DNA from: Flavobacteriaceae bacterium
GTDB taxonomy: Bacteria > Bacteroidota > Bacteroidia > Flavobacteriales > Flavobacteriaceae
Direction of reading: 5' to 3'
Assembly: GCA_016649715.1 (NCBI GenBank)
Contig: JAENXC010000003.1
Coordinates: forward strand, 124,001 to 188,000
DNA: 64,000 nt
Below the pieces are notes generated by a model, which ran no database searches, was not told where the DNA came from, and saw only the letters and a program-made list of their open reading frames with translations. Made by a program: the position numbers and the translations under genes. Positions 17,193 to 25,785 of this stretch are shown here, piece by piece (the first letter of the stretch is position 1; every line of letters begins with the position of its first letter).

Positions 17193-20100
17193 ATGCAACA
17201 TTCTATAATAAATAATCTAGATATAATTGACTTTGCTGAAAATAGCGAAGTCTTTGATATTGATATATTTGATATTGCTAATTATGGTGCTGTTAAGGTA
17301 TATGGTAATGAAGGACAGCCTGCTCTCTTCCTAAAGGAAGTTGATTCATTTGATTTAGACACACTAAAAATAATTGCCAAAATTCAACACGATTGTTGGA
17401 ATTTTCAAAAGGTATTATTTTTATATGTTTACTCAAAATCGGAAATCAGAATTTACAATTGTTCAGAAAAGCCTTTTGTTTATTCAATTGATAATGAAAA
17501 TATTAATTTTGAAAATGAACTTCATAATCTTGAACTTTACTCTTGTAAAGAATCAGATAAATCAAAATTAGCAACTCTCAATACCCTCTTTTCAAGAATA
17601 GCTATTGATACTGGCTTTATTTGGTCAGCAACGGAGGCAAAAGAAATAAGAGATAAATTAAATCTTCAAAATAGAGTAGATAAATATTTGATTAAGAGTT
17701 TAATCAATGTTTCAAAGAAATTACAGAATGAGGGTTTAGAAGATAAAGACATTATTCACAAATTAATGATGCGGTCTTTATTTTTACTCTATTTACAAGA
17801 CAAAGGTGCAACTACAAAAGATTTTTATAATGGATTTTTTGAAGGTGCTGATTCTTATTTTAAAATTCTTGAAAGTCCACAAGCAACCTATTCTTTATTT
17901 GAAAGACTCTCCAATGATTTTAATGGAAGTTTATTCAGTATTAGCGATAATGAGAAAGATATCGTTAATACGGAGCACTTAGACTTAATAAGAAGATGCT
18001 TTATCAATGGATATGAAGAAAACGAACAGACCATTCTTTTTGAAGATTGGAGGTTATTTGATTTTAAAATTATTAGAATAGAATTGCTAAGTGAAATCTA
18101 TGAAAACTTCTTATCTGAATTAGATAAAAAAGGCAAGAAAGATTCAGGCACATTTTATACGCCACCATCATTAGTAGAATTAATTTTAAATGAAAAGTTA
18201 CCTGTAAAAAATAATGAGTCAAACTACAGTATAAAAACGTTAGACCCAAGTTGTGGTTCGGGAATTTTTTTAGTACAAAGTTTTAAAAGATTAGTAAAAC
18301 GCTACGAAAATAAGCACAACGAAAAGCTTAGTGATTTCAATATTTTAGAAAAAATTTTAAAAGAAAATATTTTCGGAATTGAAATAGACCAAAAATCAAT
18401 TAAAGTTGCTGCTTTTAGTTTGTATTTAGCATTATTAGATAATCTTGACCCCAGAACGGGTTGGTGGAATGGAAAAATTAAATTTCCTTATTTAATAAAC
18501 GATCCCGACGATAAATCTTTAGAAGCACAGGGCTCTAATCTCTTTAAAAGAGATACTATTTCAAATTTTGAAATATCGCAGTTGCAAAACTTTGATTTAG
18601 TAATAGGTAATCCTCCCTTTGGAAAATTACTTTCAGAAACAAAGGATGTAGAAAACAAACAAAAATACATTCGAGAATACTGTAATAAAGAAAATTTTGC
18701 TAAAGAAATGGTTTTACCATTTCTGCATAAAGCTACATTACTAGCTTCTAAAGGTCAAATAGCGCTAATCTTCAATACTAAAGTTCTTACCAATACAGGA
18801 GGAACATATCAAAACTTTAGAAGATGGTTATTCAATGAAAATTATGTTGAAAAAATTTACAATTTTTCAATTTTAAGAAATGTTTCAGAGAGCGAAGGTG
18901 GTTCACTTTTTGGTTCTGCAGTTGGACCGATAAGTATTATTTTTTATCAAAAAGACAAACCAAACCATTCAAAAGATACAATTACATATTATGCGCCTAA
19001 AACTTACGTTAAAAACGATGTATTAGAAGGCATTGTAATTGATTCTTCGGACGTAAAGCATTTACCTAGAACAGAATGTGAAAAACCAGACACTAAAATT
19101 TGGAAGATTGCAATGTGGGGAAGCTATTATGATTTTGTACTGATTGATAAAATAGAGAGTAAATATGATAACTTAAAAAATCACTTTAAAGAATCTAATA
19201 TTGAATATAGAACAGGTTTAAATGGAGATTTGGAGAATCCAGATTTTATTCCCGAGTCAATAGTAAAAACTAGTAGTATAGAAAGATATATTACTCCTAT
19301 CTCAGCAATAGAGCCTAACACTAAATATTTTAGAAAAATAGATGAAGATCTTTTTATACCACCTTATGTTGCTATAAAAAAGGGGCAAAAAGACAAGTTG
19401 ATAACTGCTTCTTTAATATCTCACAATGCTTATTGCATGAGCGGTGCTTATATAATCAATAATAATATTACAAAAGAAGAAAAAAAAGGAATAGTAGCTT
19501 TTATTAACTCAAAATTCTCAGTCTATTTTTTATTCCTAATATCATCTTCTTGGGGAATAGAAAGAGAGCAAATAATGTCAAATGAATTTTTATTCCTTCC
19601 TTATTTTTTTAACGACGCCAAAACCTTGAATAGAATTAGTTCATTTTTTGATAAAATAGTATCAATAAAAGAATCAGATGCTTTAATAAAAGAATATTCA
19701 AATTTTGAGTTTAAAATAAACGAAGTAATAATAAATCAAATTCTAAACTTATCAGAAGATGAAAAAATAATCATCGATGACACATTAAATTATAGTTTAG
19801 ATTTATTTGAAAAGAAAAAGAAATCTGATGCAGTGAAATCAGTTATAGACAACAATACTTACACAAATCGGCTAATAAAAGATCTTAATGATTGGCTAAG
19901 TGACGTTAATCTAAAAGCATCTGCAACGCATTATGAAATTAACAACAACTGTCCTTTATATTTGGTGAAATTAACATTTGGAACTCAACATAATGAAACA
20001 AAAATTTCAGAAGAAAATATTTACAATGAACTTAAAACCTTAGACAGAAAACTTTGGGAAGAAGAAAGCAGTAATTTATATTTTAGAAAAAAAATAAATT

Positions 20101-20219
20101 ATTACGATGGGAATGATGTTTATATAATTAAACCAAACCAAAGAAGGTTTTGGAGTCAAACCGCTGCTATGGAAGATAGTAAAACATTGCTAATTGAAAT
20201 AGGGCAAGGGAATGGCTAA
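17193..20219 (+). CDS. N6-adenine DNA methyltransferase, Eco57I/type IIG-like
   Basis: 1008 residues. It has a helical region (about 130-300), then SGTFYTPPSLVELIL (about 320), SAM-binding motif I LDPSCGSGIFLVQSF (about 350) and catalytic motif IV NPPFG (about 475), the NPPF form of N6-adenine methyltransferases. The C-terminal half (ending about residue 870) fits a target-recognition region, followed by an extra tail. No clear PD-(D/E)xK motif is seen in the first 130 residues, unlike single-chain type IIG enzymes; the nuclease may be the next gene. Codon use and base composition are much more AT-rich than the neighbours, indicating transfer. Confidence 0.85.
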   Translation: MQHSIINNLDIIDFAENSEVFDIDIFDIANYGAVKVYGNEGQPALFLKEVDSFDLDTLKIIAKIQHDCWNFQKVLFLYVYSKSEIRIYNCSEKPFVYSIDNENINFENELHNLELYSCKESDKSKLATLNTLFSRIAIDTGFIWSATEAKEIRDKLNLQNRVDKYLIKSLINVSKKLQNEGLEDKDIIHKLMMRSLFLLYLQDKGATTKDFYNGFFEGADSYFKILESPQATYSLFERLSNDFNGSLFSISDNEKDIVNTEHLDLIRRCFINGYEENEQTILFEDWRLFDFKIIRIELLSEIYENFLSELDKKGKKDSGTFYTPPSLVELILNEKLPVKNNESNYSIKTLDPSCGSGIFLVQSFKRLVKRYENKHNEKLSDFNILEKILKENIFGIEIDQKSIKVAAFSLYLALLDNLDPRTGWWNGKIKFPYLINDPDDKSLEAQGSNLFKRDTISNFEISQLQNFDLVIGNPPFGKLLSETKDVENKQKYIREYCNKENFAKEMVLPFLHKATLLASKGQIALIFNTKVLTNTGGTYQNFRRWLFNENYVEKIYNFSILRNVSESEGGSLFGSAVGPISIIFYQKDKPNHSKDTITYYAPKTYVKNDVLEGIVIDSSDVKHLPRTECEKPDTKIWKIAMWGSYYDFVLIDKIESKYDNLKNHFKESNIEYRTGLNGDLENPDFIPESIVKTSSIERYITPISAIEPNTKYFRKIDEDLFIPPYVAIKKGQKDKLITASLISHNAYCMSGAYIINNNITKEEKKGIVAFINSKFSVYFLFLISSSWGIEREQIMSNEFLFLPYFFNDAKTLNRISSFFDKIVSIKESDALIKEYSNFEFKINEVIINQILNLSEDEKIIIDDTLNYSLDLFEKKKKSDAVKSVIDNNTYTNRLIKDLNDWLSDVNLKASATHYEINNNCPLYLVKLTFGTQHNETKISEENIYNELKTLDRKLWEEESSNLYFRKKINYYDGNDVYIIKPNQRRFWSQTAAMEDSKTLLIEIGQGNG

Positions 20220-20859
20220 AAGCACAGTTTTAATAAATAGCATAAATTCAAGTTTTGAACATAAGTGTTTGAATATTTTAGCCAAATCCTATATTACATC
20301 TTTAACTTTAAAAAAGTATTCTAAAGATTGGGAGGAAAAAACCTTTTCATCACACTTAGTGAGTTTAATGAAAGAATGTGAGATTGCTTTAAAATATAAT
20401 CTTACTATAACTAAAGAAGAAGAGCTTGAAGATGATAAAATTGATAATGGTTTAAAATCTCCTAAAGAAGCAAACCCTATAGATATTAGATTTCATAATA
20501 TTTGGAATGATCTGAGGTTAGATTATAATGTTGAAGCTAAAAATGTTTCACTTTCTGAATGGAAAAAATCTAGAGGAAGCAAAGTAAATGCATCTCAACA
20601 ACAAACAGAATATATCACTAAAGGAATTGATCGGTGGATAACTGGTCATTTTAAGGAAAAGAGAGGCTGTATGTTAGGCTATTTAGTTAATGGAAAATTA
20701 GAAGATGTGATTTCAAAAATTAACACGAAAATTGAGTCTCAAAAAAGAACAAAAGAAACTATAAAAATAACAGCATCAACTCTATATGATATTCAAATAT
20801 TTGAGTCAATTCATTCTAACAGGAAATTAAAGCATTTGTTTTTTGACTTTATAAATTAA
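20212..20859 (+). CDS. Putative restriction endonuclease subunit, PD-(D/E)xK-like
   Basis: 215 residues, overlapping the methyltransferase gene by 8 bases, so co-translated. The segment PIDIRFHNIWNDLRLDYNVEAKN (about 85-107, shown here by its key residues P85-I-D and E-A-K) matches the P-D-x(n)-(E/D)-x-K pattern of restriction nucleases: an Asp before a beta-hairpin and an E-x-K on the next strand. ITGHFKEKRGCMLGYLVNG later may complete the fold. I do not recognise a named family. Function as the nuclease partner is inference from motif and operon position. Confidence 0.6.
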   Translation: MAKSTVLINSINSSFEHKCLNILAKSYITSLTLKKYSKDWEEKTFSSHLVSLMKECEIALKYNLTITKEEELEDDKIDNGLKSPKEANPIDIRFHNIWNDLRLDYNVEAKNVSLSEWKKSRGSKVNASQQQTEYITKGIDRWITGHFKEKRGCMLGYLVNGKLEDVISKINTKIESQKRTKETIKITASTLYDIQIFESIHSNRKLKHLFFDFIN

Positions 20860-20864
20860 TAATT

Positions 20865-21117
20865 ATGGATATTCTAGAAACCAAAATTTTGAAAGCAATA
20901 GAAAACAATAGAAAACAATAAACTAAATCCAGCAATTTTAGGAGAAAGAAAATGGTACAACTATTTTATTTCTGTTTCAGAGTTAGTTTGGGAAAGGAAT
21001 TTATGGGATGGTTATAATATTAATGTTTATAGTGACCCTAATAAAACCGAAAATTTGGGTAATTATTGGTTAGGATTTGATTATTGTTCAAAGCCATTTT
21101 TGAAAAGTCAATACTAA
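20865..21117 (+). pseudogene. Third cassette gene, frameshifted by a 10-bp tandem duplication
   Basis: ATG at 20865, 5 bases after the preceding stop, opens a frame that ends at codon 19. The sequence GAAAACAATA occurs twice in tandem (20901-20920). Deleting one copy restores an uninterrupted 80-codon ORF ending TAA at 21115-21117 (MDILETKILK ... NNKLNPAILGERKWYNYF ... FLKSQY). The predicted protein is Trp/Tyr-rich and unrecognised. The rest, 21118-21189, is AT-rich, stays open in the same frame up to the nucleotidyltransferase ATG, and shows no feature I can name. Confidence 0.75.
20901..20920 (+). repeat. 10-bp perfect tandem duplication
   Basis: Two exact copies of GAAAACAATA, followed by a partial third (AACTAAAT does not continue it). 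Ten is not a multiple of three, so it shifts the frame of the third cassette gene. It could be a replication-slippage product and therefore reversible. Confidence 0.92.
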
Positions 21118-21189
21118 TGGGTTAATCCTCCACGAACAGTAAAAAAATTAGTTCAAAAAGAAACTGTTTTAATAAAAAACATTCATTCA

Positions 21190-22206
21190 ATGAAAATAAT
21201 AGTCCCAATGGCAGGCCGCGGAAGTCGCCTTCGCCCACATACACTAAACATTCCAAAACCATTAATCCCCGTGGCGGGAAAACCCATCGTGCACCGTTTG
21301 GTGGAAGACATCGTAAGTGTTTTGAATGAAGAAATCGATGAAATCGCTTTTATTCTTGGCGACCCTGCTTTTTTTGGTGAAGATGTAGTTGAAAGTTTAA
21401 AAGAACTCGCAACAAATTTAGGCGCAAAACCCACCATATACCGTCAATTGGATCCAAAAGGAACCGGCCACGCCATTATGTGCGCCAAAGATTCACTTTC
21501 AGGACCAGCTGTAATTGCTTATGCAGATACTTTGATTCGTGCGGATTTCGATTTGGACAAAGAAGCAGACGCTGTAATCTGGACCAAAAAAGTGAAAAAT
21601 CCGGAAGCTTATGGCGTGGTAAACCTCAACGAAAAAAATGAAATAATCGAGCTGGTTGAAAAACCAAAAGAATATGTAAGTGACCAAGCCGTTATAGGTA
21701 TTTACTATTTTAAGGATGTTTCGCAATTGAAAAAGGAATTGCAATACGTGCTGGACAACAATATCATCAACGGTGGCGAATACCAAATAAACGACGGCAT
21801 CAAAAGGATGATGGCAGCCGGAAAAATTTTCAAAACCGGAACGGTCGATGAATGGATGGACTGCGGCAACAAGGAAGTTACCGTGGAAACCAACCAGAAA
21901 ATGTTGGGCTTTCTTTTCGATGCAAATAGACCTTTGATTTCTGAAAATATCAGCAACGAAAATTCCAAAATTATTGATCCGTGTTTCATTGGTAAAAATG
22001 TAATTTTAAAAAACAGCACCATTGGCCCTTATGCTTCCATTGGCGAGGGCACGGTAATTGAGAACAGCACGGTAAAAAACAGTATCATCCAAACCAATTC
22101 AAAAATCAAAAACGCAATTTTAGACAACGCAATGATTGGCAATTATGCTACTTTTGATGGCAAGTTCACTAACGTGAGTATTGGGGATTATTCGGAATTG
22201 AAATAA
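21190..22206 (+). CDS. Sugar-phosphate nucleotidyltransferase
   Basis: 338 residues. The N-terminal nucleotidyltransferase fold begins MKIIVPMAGRGSRLRPHT, with the G-x-G-x-R-x-x-P-x-T phosphate loop, and has KPLIPVAGKPI and an ADTLI metal site. The C-terminus (about 240-338) has hexapeptide repeats (STIGPYASIGEGTVIENSTV) forming a left-handed beta-helix, as in GlmU or mannose/glucose-1-phosphate transferases. It makes an NDP-sugar, probably for surface polysaccharide; the exact sugar is unknown. The start is fixed by the conserved N-terminus. It is likely to have been separated from dut by the upstream cassette. Confidence 0.9.
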   Translation: MKIIVPMAGRGSRLRPHTLNIPKPLIPVAGKPIVHRLVEDIVSVLNEEIDEIAFILGDPAFFGEDVVESLKELATNLGAKPTIYRQLDPKGTGHAIMCAKDSLSGPAVIAYADTLIRADFDLDKEADAVIWTKKVKNPEAYGVVNLNEKNEIIELVEKPKEYVSDQAVIGIYYFKDVSQLKKELQYVLDNNIINGGEYQINDGIKRMMAAGKIFKTGTVDEWMDCGNKEVTVETNQKMLGFLFDANRPLISENISNENSKIIDPCFIGKNVILKNSTIGPYASIGEGTVIENSTVKNSIIQTNSKIKNAILDNAMIGNYATFDGKFTNVSIGDYSELK

Positions 22207-22228
22207 TAACAAAGGTTTCGACTTTAGT

Positions 22229-22260
22229 TAATCTTGAGCCTGCAGAAAGGCTCGACCAGA
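22229..22260 (+). repeat. GAGCCTGCAGAAAGGCTC hairpin repeat
   Basis: GAGCC-TGCAGAAA-GGCTC hairpin followed by GACCAGACA, in the short gap between the nucleotidyltransferase and TPR genes. It resembles the GTCGA-type repeat wording at 16.45 and 55.45 kb. Confidence 0.5.
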
Positions 22261-22268
22261 CATTTAAA

Positions 22269-23666
22269 TTGAAAACAAATCTTTTATATACTTTCCTGCT
22301 TTTTTTCGGAATTCTTCTTCCGAAGCAACTCTGTGCCCAAGAAATAAAACCTGCCCGTCCGGCTGGCGGGAACGATTCCATCCATCACCCAATGGACCAA
22401 TTGGGTGATGTTACCGATGCCTTTCAAGAAAACTTTTTTGAAGCCCTGAAACAAAAAGCAATTGAAAATTATGAATTGGCGCTCACAGCGCTGAACAAAG
22501 CCGAAAAAGCCGCTAAAAGCCCCGAAAACAAAGCGGTGGTTTATTTTGAAATGGGTAAGAATTATTCTTACTTGAAAAACTATGCCCAAGCCGAAGAGAA
22601 TTTCAACAAGGTTTTAAAAAGCGAAGGCGACAGGCCCGATGTTTTGGAACAGCTTTACGAAGTTTTCTATCAACAAAAAGATTACGAAAAGTCTATTCCC
22701 CTTGTGCAAAAACTGATTCCCTTTGATGAGGATTACAAAGAAGACTTGGCCAATCTTTATACGCTTACACAACAGTACGACAAAGCTTTGGAACTACTCG
22801 ATGAATTAGATGGAGTCTGGGGCGAAAGCGATACCCGAAATGCACTGCGGGCACAAATTTATCGGGTAACTGGAAACACCAAAGCTGCCATTGAAAACCT
22901 TGAACAGAAGATTGACAACAACCCAAAAAACGAGAAAGAAAATCTAAATTTGATCTTTCTTTACAGCGAACAGGGCAATAAAGAAAAAGCCTTTGAAGCC
23001 GCAAAAAATCTGCTGAAAAACAATCCAAAATCCAAGTTAGTGCATTTGGCACTGTACAAATTTTATTTGGAAGAAGGCAACGCCCCCGAAGCGATAAAAT
23101 CCATGAAAATTGTATTTTCTTCGGAAGAAATTGACAAGGAATCCAAATATAAAGTTCTCGGTGATTTTATTCAGTTTGTGAATGAAAACCCACAATATGA
23201 AAACGAACTGGCAGAAATTGTCAATCAATTTTCAGTTGAAAATGGGCGGGTTTATGAAAAACTCGGCGACTATTACGCTGCGAAGGGAAGAAAGGAAGAT
23301 GCCTTGAACGCTTACGAAAAGGGAATAGCTGGGGACCCTGACAATTACAACCTTTTAAAAAACACACTTTTGTTCCAGATTGAATTCCAAAAATATGAAG
23401 CCGCCGCAAAATTGAGCTCTGAAGGATTGGAAATCTTTCCAGCACAGGCACTTTTATATTTACTAAACGGTGTTGCCAACAACGGAATTCAAAAAAGCGA
23501 CGCAGCAATTGAAAGTTTGGAAACCGGACTCGATTTTATTTTGGAAGACCCAAAAATGGAGCAAGATTTTTACAAACAACTCAGCCTTGCGTACACCACA
23601 AAAGGCGATACCAAAAAGGCTAATATGTATTCCGATAAAGCAGCCGCAACCAAAATACCCAATTAA
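22269..23666 (+). CDS. TPR-repeat exported protein
   Basis: 465 residues, TTG start at 22269 giving the signal peptide KTNLLYTFLLFFGILLPKQLCAQ. TPR units fill the rest (AVVYFEMGKNYSYLKNYAQA, DYYAAKGRKEDALNAYEKGI, LSLAYTTKGDTKKANMYSDK). Right after the signal peptide, residues 28-35 are PARPAGGN, encoded by a GC-rich palindromic repeat (22350-22373) also found elsewhere in the window. It is followed at 5 bases by a DUF4292 lipoprotein in one operon. Confidence 0.86.
   Translation: MKTNLLYTFLLFFGILLPKQLCAQEIKPARPAGGNDSIHHPMDQLGDVTDAFQENFFEALKQKAIENYELALTALNKAEKAAKSPENKAVVYFEMGKNYSYLKNYAQAEENFNKVLKSEGDRPDVLEQLYEVFYQQKDYEKSIPLVQKLIPFDEDYKEDLANLYTLTQQYDKALELLDELDGVWGESDTRNALRAQIYRVTGNTKAAIENLEQKIDNNPKNEKENLNLIFLYSEQGNKEKAFEAAKNLLKNNPKSKLVHLALYKFYLEEGNAPEAIKSMKIVFSSEEIDKESKYKVLGDFIQFVNENPQYENELAEIVNQFSVENGRVYEKLGDYYAAKGRKEDALNAYEKGIAGDPDNYNLLKNTLLFQIEFQKYEAAAKLSSEGLEIFPAQALLYLLNGVANNGIQKSDAAIESLETGLDFILEDPKMEQDFYKQLSLAYTTKGDTKKANMYSDKAAATKIPN
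22350..22373 (+). repeat. CCTGCC/GGCGGG palindromic element inside TPR gene
   Basis: CCTGCCCGTCCGGCTGGCGG forms a hairpin (CCCGTC pairs with GGCGGG) and is read in frame as PARPAGG. Same family as copies at 35.2, 35.44, 35.53, 40.29 and 43.18 kb. Confidence 0.8.
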
Positions 23667-23671
23667 GATTT

Positions 23672-24436
23672 ATGAAGTTAAAGCCTATTTATATTTTAAT
23701 GCTTTTATTTTTGGCTTCCTGCGGTGGCGCCAAAAATATTGCGAACCTCGAACACACTTCGGCAAAAGAAGTGATTTCGGCGCATAAAGCCGCAACGCCG
23801 GAATTTAAAACCTTGGCAGGCCGCGTGCAATTGGTTTACGAAACCGATGAAAAACTGCAGAGCATAACCGTAAGCCTTCGGATGGAAAAAGATAAAAATA
23901 TATGGATAAAAGCTTCCGTTTTGGGCATTACCATTGCGAAGGTTTTAATTACACCCACGAGTGTGAGTTATTACGAAACTATCGGAAGAACCTATTTTCA
24001 AGGTGATTTCGCTCTTTTAGGAGAATGGATTGGCACACCGATAAACTTTCAACAAGCGCAAAACATGCTTTTGGGGCAGTCCATTTTCACGCTTAATCCC
24101 TCAGAATATTCGGCGGAAGTTTTTCAGAATAAATTCAAAATACAGCCCAAGCAACAACCTCAAAATTTTATACATTCGCTATTTATAAATCCGGACAATT
24201 TCAAAATTGCTTCTGAAACGTTAGCACAACCTAATGACGACCGTTTGTTGAGCATCCGCTACGGCGTTTATCAAAAACTTGACGGACAGTTTTACCCTTC
24301 AACCATAATGATAAATACTTCGGAAAAAGGGTCGGCAACTAGAATTGAACTCAATTATAAAAAAATAGATTTGAACGTAGATGTGAGTTTTCCGTTTGAT
24401 GTTCCCGAAGGTTACGAAGAAATCCAACTTAATTAA
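23672..24436 (+). CDS. DUF4292 lipoprotein
   Basis: 254 residues. The signal peptide ends in lipobox LASC (Cys17). The body matches DUF4292 (AGRVQLVYETDEKLQSI ... IWIKASVLGITIAKVLIT ... YFQGDFALLGEWIG), an outer-membrane-associated, LolA/B-like fold found in Bacteroidetes. It sits between a TPR protein and an EnvC-like protein in one transcript; the last stop directly precedes the next ATG. The exact role is unknown, with envelope or lipoprotein handling as a reasonable inference. Confidence 0.88.
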   Translation: MKLKPIYILMLLFLASCGGAKNIANLEHTSAKEVISAHKAATPEFKTLAGRVQLVYETDEKLQSITVSLRMEKDKNIWIKASVLGITIAKVLITPTSVSYYETIGRTYFQGDFALLGEWIGTPINFQQAQNMLLGQSIFTLNPSEYSAEVFQNKFKIQPKQQPQNFIHSLFINPDNFKIASETLAQPNDDRLLSIRYGVYQKLDGQFYPSTIMINTSEKGSATRIELNYKKIDLNVDVSFPFDVPEGYEEIQLN

Positions 24437-25735
24437 ATGAAGCATTTCCGCACATTTCTTTTTTTATTCGTCTGTTTGATTACAGCTTCAAATGTTTTTT
24501 CCCAAGTGGACAAACAGAAAGAACTGGAGGAAAAACGCCAGGCTATTTTGGAGGAGATAAAACAGATAAATTCACTTCTTTTCAAAACAAAAAAAGAGGA
24601 AAAATCTGTGCTTTCGCAAGTTGAGGATATAAACCAGCGCATTTCAGCTTCCGAAAATTTAATTCGGGTTACCAATCAACAAGCCAATTTGCTCACACGA
24701 AATATCAACGAAAATATCAACAAAATAAGTTCCCTTCGCGATGAGTTGAAAGTAATGAAAGCGGATTATGCCGCAATGATCCAAAAATCCTATAAAAGCA
24801 AAAACCAGCAGAGCCGGATTATGTTTTTGCTCTCTTCGGAAGACTTTTTACAGGCTTACAAGCGTATTCAATATATGAAGCAGTATGCCAAGTTCAGAAA
24901 AAAACAGGGTGAGGGAATCAAAGCGAAAACGGAAGAACTTCAAAAATTAAATGCTGACCTCATTGGACAAAAGAAAACCAAACAAAAACTGATTGCCGAA
25001 AATGAAGTGGCAAAAAGTAAACTCACCGAAGAGCGTAAAGACCAACAAGCGCTGGTGGCAACATTGAAAAAGGACGAGGGCAAATTTACCTCACAAATAA
25101 GGACCAAACAACAACAGGCAGACGAAATAGACCGACAGATAGACGCATTGATTAAGGCCGCCATTGAAGAAGCTAACAGAATAGCGAGAGCAAAAGCAGC
25201 AGCTGAGGCAGCGGCGGCAAAGGCAAATGGTACAACAGTAACAACGTCCACAAAGAACGTAATTACCGAACCAACAAAGACAGAGGAATTTGCATTAACG
25301 GCAGAAGACAGAGCGCTGGCTGCCAGTTTTACGAACAACAAAGGGAAACTTCCCTGGCCTGTTGAAAAAGGAATGGTTGTAAAAAGCTTTGGAACCCATC
25401 AGCATCCGCAATTTCCCAACGTTACCACCAACAGCAGTGGCGTGGAGATAGCCACAGAAGATAACGCCGATGTGCGCTCCATTTTTGAAGGACAGGTGTT
25501 GTCTATTCAATTTATAAAAGGAGCCAACAAAGTGGTTATTATTCAACACGGGGATTATTTATCTGTCTATAGTAATTTGGCTACAGTATCAGTTAAAAAA
25601 GGCGATAAGGTTTCAACCAAACAAAAAATAGGAACCGTTGCAAAAAGCCCAACCGAAGGAAGAACTGTTTTGAAGTTCTATATTTATCAGAACAAGACAA
25701 AAATAAATCCGGCAGATTGGATTTATAGAATGTAA
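24437..25735 (+). CDS. EnvC-like murein hydrolase activator (degenerate LytM domain)
   Basis: 432 residues. A signal peptide (ends NVFSQ), a long coiled coil (about 20-260) with an Ala-rich hinge, and a C-terminal M23/LytM-fold domain (about 295-432, GMVVKSFGTHQHPQF). The zinc ligands are not intact: the usual H-x-G-x-D is NSSGVEI and the HxH motif is LKFYIY. This matches EnvC, whose LytM domain is inactive and activates amidases. It therefore probably regulates septal peptidoglycan splitting and is not itself a peptidase. It ends the operon at a strong terminator. Confidence 0.88.
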   Translation: MKHFRTFLFLFVCLITASNVFSQVDKQKELEEKRQAILEEIKQINSLLFKTKKEEKSVLSQVEDINQRISASENLIRVTNQQANLLTRNINENINKISSLRDELKVMKADYAAMIQKSYKSKNQQSRIMFLLSSEDFLQAYKRIQYMKQYAKFRKKQGEGIKAKTEELQKLNADLIGQKKTKQKLIAENEVAKSKLTEERKDQQALVATLKKDEGKFTSQIRTKQQQADEIDRQIDALIKAAIEEANRIARAKAAAEAAAAKANGTTVTTSTKNVITEPTKTEEFALTAEDRALAASFTNNKGKLPWPVEKGMVVKSFGTHQHPQFPNVTTNSSGVEIATEDNADVRSIFEGQVLSIQFIKGANKVVIIQHGDYLSVYSNLATVSVKKGDKVSTKQKIGTVAKSPTEGRTVLKFYIYQNKTKINPADWIYRM

Positions 25736-25740
25736 AAAAA

Positions 25741-25764
25741 GGGAGCCGTTTTGGCTCCCTTTTT
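25741..25764 (+). terminator. Rho-independent terminator
   Basis: GGGAGCC-GTTT-TGGCTCCC followed by five T, on a run of A on the other side, so it can work in both directions between two convergent genes. Confidence 0.92.
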
Positions 25765-25785
25765 CAATTGTATGAATGCAATAGA

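Noticed and set aside
16967-21189. Integrative element carrying the restriction-like cassette
   Set aside because: No integrase, tRNA att site or direct repeats at the borders; only cargo genes are present.
24940-25341. 133-codon frame opposite the EnvC-like gene
   Set aside because: Low complexity antisense of the Ala/Glu-rich coiled coil; no conserved motif.
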